Part shown: positions 1 through 7,368 of the stretch, one piece after another | How the letters are laid out: the number at the start of each line of letters is the position of its first letter | How positions within the stretch are numbered: the first letter of the stretch is position 1 | DNA from: Legionella sp. | GTDB taxonomy: Bacteria; Pseudomonadota; Gammaproteobacteria; Legionellales; Legionellaceae | Direction of reading: 5' to 3' | DNA length: 64,000 bases | Assembly (NCBI GenBank): GCA_017306715.1 | Contig: JAFKHV010000015.1 | Location: 1-64,000 of the forward strand | The notes under the pieces: generated by a model | Told to the model about the DNA's origin: nothing | Seen by the model: only the letters and a program-made list of their open reading frames with translations | Databases searched by the model: none | Translations under genes and position numbers: made by a program

Positions 1-67
1 GGTTCTCTCCACTCACCTTTTTAATAGAATATCCCGGTAAATTTAGGATACAATCTTTCTTGGGCAT
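1..67 (-). CDS. Probable transposase, N-terminal fragment (cut by window edge)
   Basis: An open frame starts with ATG at 67 on the minus strand and runs off the left edge after 22 codons (starts MPKKDCILNLPGYS). A good ribosome binding site, AAGGAAG, lies about 6 bases upstream. The short sequence resembles the start of ISL3-type transposases as I remember them, but 22 residues cannot prove this. A perfect 16-bp palindrome (100-115) and dispersed repeats follow on the upstream side, which fits a mobile-element edge. It could instead be any short unknown protein. Confidence 0.45.
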   Translation of the reverse strand, partial: MPKKDCILNLPGYSIKKVSGEN

Positions 68-99
68 TTTAATCTTCCTTTTGACCGTCAAATCAAAGG

Positions 100-115
100 G
101 TTAGTCTAGACTAAC
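100..115. repeat. Perfect 16-bp palindrome upstream of the transposase-like gene
   Basis: GTTAGTCTAGACTAAC reads the same on both strands. It lies 33 bases upstream of the transposase-like start at 67, where an operator or part of an insertion-sequence end could be. Its role is not known. Confidence 0.5.
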
Positions 116-148
116 TTGATTAAAATGCCCCCTTATTTGGGGTAGAGC

Positions 149-272
149 CGTGTTCACGTGGTGACGTAGTGCTCGGGGTGCATCGTTGACGGAGTGTACG
201 GGTCGACGGCATAAGAAGATTAAAGAAATTCCCTCCGGACGTCATCCCGAGCCTTTGGCGCGGGATCTCCTG
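149..272 (+). repeat. Dispersed repeat, copy A
   Basis: This roughly 124-bp block is about 80 percent identical by eye to 406-532. Both copies open with GTGTTCACGTGGTGACGTAG and close with CGTCATCCCGAG, a short spacer, then GCGGGATCTCCTG. The copies are in direct orientation, 257-260 bases apart, with small indels in the middle. GTCATCCCGA...GGGATCT blocks look like dispersed intergenic repeats. Apparent reading frames on the minus strand here are products of the repeat and not genes. Confidence 0.75.
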
Positions 273-405
273 CCAGTGTCCTGAGGGCGCATAGGGCGTG
301 CACGAGCATCCTGAGGTCGCCATGCCATTATCAGGATGGTTTCTTTTAATTAAATACGTGTGCTGTGCAGGAGAACCCTCGCATTGCTCGGGTTGACGTA
401 GTTTG

Positions 406-532
406 CGTGTTCACGTGGTGACGTAGTACTCGGGGTGCATCGTTGGCGGAGTGCTAAACAGATTTGACAGCATACGAAGATTAACGAAACCCCTCCGGGC
501 GTCATCCCGAGCCTTCGGCGCGGGATCTCCTG
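406..532 (+). repeat. Dispersed repeat, copy B
   Basis: Second direct copy of the block at 149-272. The outer parts are almost identical and the centre (about 454-470) diverges. A partial third unit, GGTTGACGTAGT, sits just before it at 391-402. No gene is supported between 68 and 670; this repeat pair and the palindrome are what that stretch holds. Confidence 0.75.
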
Positions 533-670
533 GCCGTGGTATAATCCCACTGCTGCTCATCAGTACTCTTGGGATTCATTAAGATACAGAAAAGGTTTTT
601 GTGTCGTAATCAGCGTGCTATTATCACGAAAAATCAATCTCAAGACATTACTACTCTCGACACTTAAATT

Positions 671-1426
671 ATGAGTCTGAAAATGGATATATCTACAGTT
701 AAAAGTGCAACGTTATACCGTATGGTTATGCCTCATCATACCTGTCCCTATGGAATTAAGGCTAAAGATTTATTGGAACGCCAAGGTTATCAAGTTGAAG
801 ACAAATGGCTTACTACCCGCGAGCAGGTGGATGCCTTCAAAGTAGAGCATAATGTAAAAACAACACCGCAAACTTTTATCGGGGGTAAGCGCGTTGGTGG
901 TTATGATGACCTGCGGCGTTTTTTTGGCAAGCACGTGTCTGAGCCTAATGAAACCAGTTATCGTCCTGTGCTTACTCTTTTCATTATCACAGCTCTTATG
1001 GCACTTGCAACAAGTTATGCGCTTACCCACTCTCTGTGGACCTCACATACATTAGGTTGGTTTATATCCTTTAGTATGACCATCCTGGCACTTTTAAAGC
1101 TGCAAAATGTTGAGAAATTTTCAACAATGTTTTTAAATTATGACTTACTTGCTAAACGATGGGTCCTATATAGTTACATTTATCCTTTTGCTGAGGCATT
1201 AGCAGGACTATTGATGATTGCTGGGGTATTTTATTGGCTTTCAATTCCAATCGCCTTATTTATAGGAACTGTTGGTGCAATTTCCGTCTTTAAAGCGGTT
1301 TACATTGAAAAACGTGAACTAAAATGTGCCTGTGTTGGCGGTGACAGCAATGTCCCTTTAGGGTTTATTTCTTTAACTGAAAATTTGATGATGATTGGCA
1401 TGGCTCTAGCAATGTGGATCATGTAA
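671..1426 (+). CDS. Glutaredoxin-MauE fusion membrane protein
   Basis: The protein has 251 residues and two parts. Residues about 12-90 form a glutaredoxin-like domain with a single-cysteine active site HTCPYG, and TTPQTFIGGKRVGG is the glutathione-binding cis-Pro region. Residues about 98-250 form four membrane helices of the MauE/DoxX type, ending in the typical CACVGG motif with a Cys-x-Cys pair. MauE-type proteins pass electrons or disulfides across the inner membrane, so this one probably links cytoplasmic glutathione chemistry to a periplasmic thiol step. No clear ribosome binding site is seen; ATG at 683 is an alternative start. The next gene follows after 43 bases on the same strand. 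Confidence 0.85.
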   Translation: MSLKMDISTVKSATLYRMVMPHHTCPYGIKAKDLLERQGYQVEDKWLTTREQVDAFKVEHNVKTTPQTFIGGKRVGGYDDLRRFFGKHVSEPNETSYRPVLTLFIITALMALATSYALTHSLWTSHTLGWFISFSMTILALLKLQNVEKFSTMFLNYDLLAKRWVLYSYIYPFAEALAGLLMIAGVFYWLSIPIALFIGTVGAISVFKAVYIEKRELKCACVGGDSNVPLGFISLTENLMMIGMALAMWIM

Positions 1427-1469
1427 ATACTTAGGCTAACATAGCTATTGACTGAATGGGGTAGTTTAT

Positions 1470-2261
1470 ATGCGTTTCCTTTTTTACTGTTTTTTTATTC
1501 TGATAAATATGAGTGTCGCGGCGCAACATCAACATTCCTCTGCTCACGAAATGCAACAGCCTGTGCGTGTCAAACCAATAATGATGCCTGAAAAATTTAT
1601 ACGGGATAAACCCGCTACAATTGAGTTTCAGATAACAATGGGAAAAAAAATACTAAGTGCTGATGATTTAAAAGAAGTGCATACTCAAAAAATTCATGTG
1701 CTGATCATCGATTCCTCCCTCAATGATTATCATCATCTCCATCCTCAAGTGTCGAGTAATGGAAAAACATTTGTATCTAAGTTCATCCCAAAAACGAACA
1801 ACTCCTATCAGATGTGGGTTGATATAACGCCTCTTACAACGCATAAGCAAAGTTTTATACTACAAAATATTGGCGCGTATCAAAACAATTCACCCATCAA
1901 AGGTAAAGACGTTTTCATTACCGACTTAAATAATTATCAATTCTCTCTGAACTTTGATCGTAAACCTCAAGTTGGGCAACCCGTCATGGCAACAATTACG
2001 GTAAGTAAAAAAGGCAGTCCCTACAAGGAGCTTGAGCCTGTCATGGGCGCTTTTGCACATCTAGTGGGTTTTACCGGAGATCATAGCTCAATACTCCATA
2101 CTCATCCTATGGGCAAAGAACCCCAAAATGATGCCGATCGCGGCGGGCCACGGCTGATGTTTCATTTAGAATTTAAAAAGGCTGGATTTGTGAAGCTATT
2201 TGCGCAATTTCGTATTGATGGGCAGGACATTTTTGTTCCTTTTAGTATTAATTTAACTTAA
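1470..2261 (+). CDS. Exported His-rich protein, possible metal-related
   Basis: The 263-residue product has an N-terminal signal peptide (hydrophobic residues 2-17, cleavage likely after VAAQ or nearby), followed by a His-rich start (QHQHSSAH). Two beta-rich halves each carry a histidine motif: DYHHLHPQ near residue 90 and ILHTHPMG near residue 210. This layout recalls YtkA/FixH-like periplasmic domains found near copper handling genes. It follows the glutaredoxin-MauE gene closely, so a shared role in periplasmic redox or metal handling is an inference. No exact family was recognised. Confidence 0.65.
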   Translation: MRFLFYCFFILINMSVAAQHQHSSAHEMQQPVRVKPIMMPEKFIRDKPATIEFQITMGKKILSADDLKEVHTQKIHVLIIDSSLNDYHHLHPQVSSNGKTFVSKFIPKTNNSYQMWVDITPLTTHKQSFILQNIGAYQNNSPIKGKDVFITDLNNYQFSLNFDRKPQVGQPVMATITVSKKGSPYKELEPVMGAFAHLVGFTGDHSSILHTHPMGKEPQNDADRGGPRLMFHLEFKKAGFVKLFAQFRIDGQDIFVPFSINLT

Positions 2262-2269
2262 AAACCTTA

Positions 2270-3607
2270 TTAGCCTGTTTCGTTTGGTGGGTGAGTTCGA
2301 ACGGATGAATGCATCTGATTTGTTACTAAAAATTGCTCCAGGGATAAATGGTTCAGACTATGTCGCAACACATAAAGGTCGTCTAAGTCTGAACTGTTCG
2401 TGAAAAAACCTTCGGCCTTGCCTTTAATACAGTAGGTATAGAGTAATTTGGGGATTAAAGCGAATAATCCTACCCCCGTTAATGCAAGAAATAGATTCGG
2501 TAGAACATCTGTTTTTGAATCTTTCTGCATCATTGATTCAAATTCATTTAACCGTTCATTAATGTCCGCTTTTAAATAAACAAGTGCCCCAGATAGCTCC
2601 TCTTGCGACACCGTTGCTACACTTAAATCACGAATAAATAATTTTATCTCCTCATCTAAGTCATTACATAATTTACTCATATAAAAAGCTTTATTTTGTA
2701 ATAACTCTTCTTGCTCATCGACTTTGCCTGGAGAGCATATTAATGTTTTAGATTTTAATTTCTCAAGGATGCTTTGTATGCGTAATATTCCTTCATTCTG
2801 GTCTAAATTGACCGGGAATAAGTTCTTTTTAAGCGATGGGTGAATCTCATCAGGGGTAGCCGCGTTTAGATTATTTAGCATTACAAATTTTCTGCCAACT
2901 TTAGGCCAGAAACGATGAAAGTAATGCTTCTGTTGGGTATCCATTATGGAATCGATGGGGCATACTGAGAGTATCTCATGCTCTGCGAATGAGCTGCCCT
3001 TTTTCAGACAAAAATAAGCATTAAAATTCGCCTCTGTGCCCGGAAGAATGTCCTGAATGCAGTAACGTTCGGATGAAAGCTGTTGCGGCATTACCGCTAG
3101 TTCAATGATAAGGCCTAATTCTGCGGGGTGATATAATTGATGAATACGTTCTGCCTCGGCTGCGGTTATCCCTACGAACAAAGGTATGCGTCGACACTTA
3201 TAAGATACTATCTGCGCCAATAAGTTAAAATTGAAATTTTTATCAAACACAGTTGCTTTTTGTATAGGATTTAAATAAAAACAATCCTTTTCTTGTCCAT
3301 TCTCATTTTCTTTAACGACAATGGGGACGTAAACAAGCCTAATTTCCTCACCGAGCCAATAATCTTCATCGTCAGGAAACTCCAAGAGATAAAAATTATT
3401 TTGGAAATAATGAACTAACTTTCTTTCCGTATCCACTTTTTTCCAGGCTTGGGTTAATTCTTCAATAAATACTTTGATTTCGATAGCGAGGGATTGATGA
3501 TTTGAACCTTGGTTTAAAGATTCTAATTGACGAAAGAACTCTTGTTTGACTAATCTAAAATTATCAGTGCGTTTAATTCTTAAGAGGTCGTAAATATCGC
3601 GTATCAT
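2270..3607 (-). CDS. Hypothetical protein with C-terminal hydrophobic segment
   Basis: I do not recognise a characterised family. ATG at 3607 is preferred over TTG at 3610 because AAGGAG lies 5 bases upstream of it; this gives 445 residues. The first 70 residues (IYDLLRIKRTDNF ... AWKKVD) vaguely recall a J-domain fold but lack the His-Pro-Asp motif. A coiled or helical stretch covers about residues 280-370. One hydrophobic segment, LFLALTGVGLFALIPKLLY, follows near residue 385. It ends 8 bases from the convergent exported protein gene and lies 23 bases downstream of a Sel1-repeat gene on the same strand, so the two may be cotranscribed. It could be a Legionella-specific secreted effector, but nothing here proves it. 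Confidence 0.6.
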   Translation of the reverse strand: MIRDIYDLLRIKRTDNFRLVKQEFFRQLESLNQGSNHQSLAIEIKVFIEELTQAWKKVDTERKLVHYFQNNFYLLEFPDDEDYWLGEEIRLVYVPIVVKENENGQEKDCFYLNPIQKATVFDKNFNFNLLAQIVSYKCRRIPLFVGITAAEAERIHQLYHPAELGLIIELAVMPQQLSSERYCIQDILPGTEANFNAYFCLKKGSSFAEHEILSVCPIDSIMDTQQKHYFHRFWPKVGRKFVMLNNLNAATPDEIHPSLKKNLFPVNLDQNEGILRIQSILEKLKSKTLICSPGKVDEQEELLQNKAFYMSKLCNDLDEEIKLFIRDLSVATVSQEELSGALVYLKADINERLNEFESMMQKDSKTDVLPNLFLALTGVGLFALIPKLLYTYCIKGKAEGFFTNSSDLDDLYVLRHSLNHLSLEQFLVTNQMHSSVRTHPPNETG

Positions 3608-3630
3608 CAAGTCTCCTTTTTTCCATGTCC

Positions 3631-5277
3631 TTATTTAATTATAGCTGACAAAGATTGACCTTCCGCCACATTTTCAAATGCTGATGAATTATCTATGGCA
3701 TTAAAAAATTTTTTGGCGGGTCCTGCAATCTCCTCTTTCATTGTTTTTTGCTGTGTATTCAACAAGATTTGGTTAGAAAATAAAATAATCACCTCACGCA
3801 ATGTGGGGCGTGATTTTTCCGCAGTATGCAATATAGAAATCAGCCTAAATAAATCAGCTTCAGACCAGGATTGCATATTGATGTGCAGTTCCGGATAAAG
3901 CTTATACAATATGATTTGGGCAATGAATCGATTATAGGGCTCTAAAATAGGTAATTTATTACAAACCCGCATCCATAAAAAAATTTTAGTGATTAATTCT
4001 GTTGCTTGCACAAGAACAATAGGATCGATATCGTTAAACGAGGGAAAAATGTAGATTTTATCAACGACCGCATGAATCAACTCAATTAGTAAATCATCTG
4101 AAAGGAGTGCAATATCAAAATCGCTTTGATTAAGTAAGCAGCGAAACATATTTCGCCACTCATATGGGATAAATGTATTTTTTTCATGTTGAACCAGGGT
4201 AACTACAAGCTTGCAGCGAATGAGCATCTCCTTCGCTTTATGAAATCCGGGTACAGCAAAATTTTCACGGTATAAGAACCATGCACGAAATACATCCTCC
4301 ACGTTATGCTCTAGGGGACTGCTGAGCTCATACTCCATAAATTCATCCAGAAGTCCTGGATAACTCAGAAGAACATTTACCAGTTCACTCATATTTTTTT
4401 GAAACATATATTTATGGTAAAGATACTCTTTGACCTTGGTGCTCTCGAGTTTATCTTTTGCGTAGGTGTAATTCAGTTGTGCGGCCTGACGATAGAGTCT
4501 GGCTGCATTCATATAAGAAATCGGCTGGCCTATACCCTGATGATACATCATGGCCCTGGCAACCATTGCAATAGCGGAATTAAACTTAATCGCCCAATCA
4601 TAAAGTTTAATTGCCTCCGGAATATCTATAGGTATTCCAGGTCTGCCATACTGGTAAATATTAGCCAGATTACACAGAGCGCTAACATGAAATCGCGCCG
4701 CCCCTTTTCGATAATATTTTAAAGCCAGAAAATAATCACTTTTGCCTAAATAGCCTTGCTCATACAACCATCCTAAATTGTTACAAGCTGGAGCATATTT
4801 CCTCTTAGCTGCTAATAAATACATCTTCTCTGCAGCTGTAAAGTCATCGGCCTCTTCATAAAGACAAGCCAAAGTATACATAGCCTCAATGTTGTTTTGG
4901 GCAGCAGCAACCTCATACACATATTGGGCTGAAGCAGTCTTATTTTCTGCTTCGTAGAGTAAACCGCGATAATAGCAAGCGTATGCGTGATGTTCTTTAA
5001 CCGCAACATCGAGATAGGAGGCAGCTTTGCTATTACACGCATCAGGAATTAATTTATAAAAATGAAGGATTCCCAGAATAAAATGAACCTGAACCTTAAA
5101 AGCATAGTTACTTGGATGAATTAATAAGGCAATTAAAGCATTATCTAATTGCTCATTTTGCGCTTTTGTAAATAAAAGGGTTTTAAATGTCTCTAATTTA
5201 CCCTCTTTAAGCAGTAAACTGAGATTTTGCACCCATGCCTTACAATCCCTTTTGAGACTTTCTTGTTGACTAAACAT
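3631..5277 (-). CDS. Sel1/TPR-like repeat protein
   Basis: The protein has 548 residues. Residues about 85-275 hold at least five Sel1-like repeats with the usual A-x-x-x-L-G-x-x-Y pattern, for example ACNNLGWLYEQG and ALCNLANIYQYGR, each followed by A-x-x-x-Y-x-x-A helices. The C-terminal 270 residues are helical and not recognised. Sel1 proteins are protein-binding scaffolds; in Legionella several (LpnE, EnhC, LidL) act in host-cell entry. No signal peptide is visible, unlike LpnE and EnhC, so a cytoplasmic or translocated protein is more likely. ATG at 5277 has AAGGAT 6 bases upstream. Confidence 0.75.
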   Translation of the reverse strand: MFSQQESLKRDCKAWVQNLSLLLKEGKLETFKTLLFTKAQNEQLDNALIALLIHPSNYAFKVQVHFILGILHFYKLIPDACNSKAASYLDVAVKEHHAYACYYRGLLYEAENKTASAQYVYEVAAAQNNIEAMYTLACLYEEADDFTAAEKMYLLAAKRKYAPACNNLGWLYEQGYLGKSDYFLALKYYRKGAARFHVSALCNLANIYQYGRPGIPIDIPEAIKLYDWAIKFNSAIAMVARAMMYHQGIGQPISYMNAARLYRQAAQLNYTYAKDKLESTKVKEYLYHKYMFQKNMSELVNVLLSYPGLLDEFMEYELSSPLEHNVEDVFRAWFLYRENFAVPGFHKAKEMLIRCKLVVTLVQHEKNTFIPYEWRNMFRCLLNQSDFDIALLSDDLLIELIHAVVDKIYIFPSFNDIDPIVLVQATELITKIFLWMRVCNKLPILEPYNRFIAQIILYKLYPELHINMQSWSEADLFRLISILHTAEKSRPTLREVIILFSNQILLNTQQKTMKEEIAGPAKKFFNAIDNSSAFENVAEGQSLSAIIK

Positions 5278-5370
5278 GATTTATCCTTAAATCGTTAGTA
5301 AGTTGATACCTTAATATATTTAGGAATTATCAGACTCAGATCAAGAATAAACGTCTTTTAGCTAAATTTT

Positions 5371-6414
5371 TTAAGCAGGATATTTAAACCATAAATCAAT
5401 AATTTTATTTAAATAGACCATAAATTTCCACAAACCAACTTGCGATTCAACATTGCCTAAAGGGTCAGTCTTAAGCTCTGGGAAGGCGATACCGATACCG
5501 AATAAACCAGGTCCGATAATTCCAGTATAGGGGTTATAGTGTATTTCCTCATGATCACCCACAACTAAATTCTTACGGGCATCAAAACCGACCGCATAAA
5601 CTACGTGATCACATTGGGGAAGATATTTGGAAATATTGTCCTCGCTCGCATGAACTCTCTGCAAATTTTTTGGCCATTCTCCATCGATATGTTCTCGTGT
5701 CCAAAGCGCGGTATCCCCTTTGAGTCCCGTATTATCAAACAAAATCCAATCACCCATATCAACTGCATAACGACATGGAGAGCGGTAAAAATTGATCACC
5801 TTGGCAACATCTAACTCCACTAAGGAACGAATCGCAATCATCGCTGAGTGAGATGAACCAAATACGCCATAAGTTTTTTGTGGATCTATTGTCTTTTGCA
5901 ATTTCACCGGATTCATAGCGGTAGCAAATGGAACTATATCCACTCCCGGATAATTTAAATTAGATGGCACGGCACCAGTAGCAAGAACGACGCTCTTGGC
6001 GGCATAAGTATTTTTCTCACCCGTTAATACCCAGGAGCGCCGGCGCAAAGAAATCTGCCTAATGTGTTCTGTTTGCGTAACCACCCGTTCTCTGAACTTA
6101 TCGGTTACCCATTGCAATGGCTCCGCCATATAGGCCAATTTGCATGTTACGTCTGGGTCAACGTGGCTTAATGGGAATGATTTTGCTACCTGCGCAAAAT
6201 TGAATGACTCCAGAGCATTTAAAAAATCAACAAATAATTTTGCCCGGGTATTACTGGAGACCTGTGACCATAAACGACCAAAATCACCGACTTGAAAATA
6301 GGGATCCACCCATAAAATATCGTGCGCGGGAATGCCTTTATCAAGAAGCTTACCCACCGTAGCTATGCCTGCTGGCCCCGCACCGATAACACCCCAAGAG
6401 AAGATTTTGTGCAT
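5371..6414 (-). CDS. FAD/NAD(P)-dependent oxidoreductase
   Basis: The N-terminal FAD-binding motif WGVIGAGPAGIATVG starts about residue 6. A second nucleotide-binding patch, YGVFGSSHSAMIAI, lies near residue 185, and VVLATGAVPSN and VVYAVGFDARK are the two typical Rossmann return strands. This is the fold of flavin monooxygenases and pyridine nucleotide-disulfide oxidoreductases, but no redox-active CxxC pair is seen, so a disulfide reductase is unlikely. ATG at 6414 is chosen; a TTG at 6462 would add 16 residues without a ribosome binding site. The substrate is unknown. It is divergent from map. Confidence 0.75.
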   Translation of the reverse strand: MHKIFSWGVIGAGPAGIATVGKLLDKGIPAHDILWVDPYFQVGDFGRLWSQVSSNTRAKLFVDFLNALESFNFAQVAKSFPLSHVDPDVTCKLAYMAEPLQWVTDKFRERVVTQTEHIRQISLRRRSWVLTGEKNTYAAKSVVLATGAVPSNLNYPGVDIVPFATAMNPVKLQKTIDPQKTYGVFGSSHSAMIAIRSLVELDVAKVINFYRSPCRYAVDMGDWILFDNTGLKGDTALWTREHIDGEWPKNLQRVHASEDNISKYLPQCDHVVYAVGFDARKNLVVGDHEEIHYNPYTGIIGPGLFGIGIAFPELKTDPLGNVESQVGLWKFMVYLNKIIDLWFKYPA

Positions 6415-6603
6415 TTTTATTTGGTCTTTTTTGCGAATGAATGCGATTATATGCTGGTCCAAAGGAAAAGAATATCCATCTAATACTTTTGCGCTATAAT
6501 TTTATCACGCCTACGTTTCGCTCAAGGTATGCGATACGAATTCTTTTGCTGGACTCGTGAGTTATGCTAACATGCCAGCGTTTAATATTTTGGATTAATA
6601 GCG

Positions 6604-7368
6604 ATGGCCGTCACAATCAAAACTCCTGACGAAATTGAAAAAATGCGGGTTGCCGGTAAGCTGGCTGGCGAAGTATTAGAGATGATAGGACCTCATGTTC
6701 AAGAGGGGATTACTACCGATGAACTCAATACTATCTGCCATGACTATATTGTCAACGTGCAACAAGCTATCCCTGCCCCATTAAACTACAATGGTTTCCC
6801 CAAATCCATCTGTACTTCGATTAACCATGTAGTATGCCATGGTATCCCTGGCAAACGTGCCTTGAAAGACGGAGATATAATTAATATCGATGTGACCGTT
6901 ATTAAAGACAGCTATCATGGGGATACCAGCAAAATGTTTTTTGTGGGCACTCCCTCGGTTAAAGCCAAACATGTGGTACAAATCGCCCATGAATGTTTAT
7001 TCATCGGTATTGAAATGGTAAAACCCGGCATGCAATTAGGGGACATTGGTTATGCTATCCAGCAGCATGCTGAAAAAAATCGCTGCTCTGTAGTACGCGA
7101 TTATTGCGGCCATGGAATCGGACGAATATTCCACGAAGAGCCTCAGGTCTTACACTATGGAGTACCAGGAACCGGTATTCAGTTACAACCAGGGATGACA
7201 TTTACTATTGAGCCTATGATCAATATTGGCAAACATCATACCCGCCTTCTTCCTGATCAATGGACTGTAGTGACTAAAGACCATAGTCTGTCAGCGCAGT
7301 GGGAGCATACGCTGCTCGTTACGGATGACGGCGTAGAAATTTTGACCTTACGCAATGAAGAACGGTAA
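6604..7368 (+). CDS. map: Methionine aminopeptidase, type I
   Basis: Removes the initiator methionine from new proteins. At 254 residues it has the normal length for type I enzymes. The metal ligands are visible: Asp in NIDVTV, Asp in HGDTSKMF, His in HGIGRIFHEEP, Glu in FTIEPM and Glu in QWEHT. It overlaps the start of glnD by 14 bases, so the two are probably translated together. The map-glnD order is common in gammaproteobacteria. An essential housekeeping enzyme with nothing unusual. Confidence 0.97.
   Translation: MAVTIKTPDEIEKMRVAGKLAGEVLEMIGPHVQEGITTDELNTICHDYIVNVQQAIPAPLNYNGFPKSICTSINHVVCHGIPGKRALKDGDIINIDVTVIKDSYHGDTSKMFFVGTPSVKAKHVVQIAHECLFIGIEMVKPGMQLGDIGYAIQQHAEKNRCSVVRDYCGHGIGRIFHEEPQVLHYGVPGTGIQLQPGMTFTIEPMINIGKHHTRLLPDQWTVVTKDHSLSAQWEHTLLVTDDGVEILTLRNEER

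Noticed and set aside
120..550. Two 66-67 codon frames on the minus strand
   Set aside because: They are translations of the two repeat copies (shared RRRLGMTPGG-like and RQRCTPSTTSPREH strings come from the repeated DNA) and have no ribosome binding site.
5371..6414. Thioredoxin or glutathione reductase
   Set aside because: The FAD fold is clear but no redox-active CxxC or CxxxxC pair is present.
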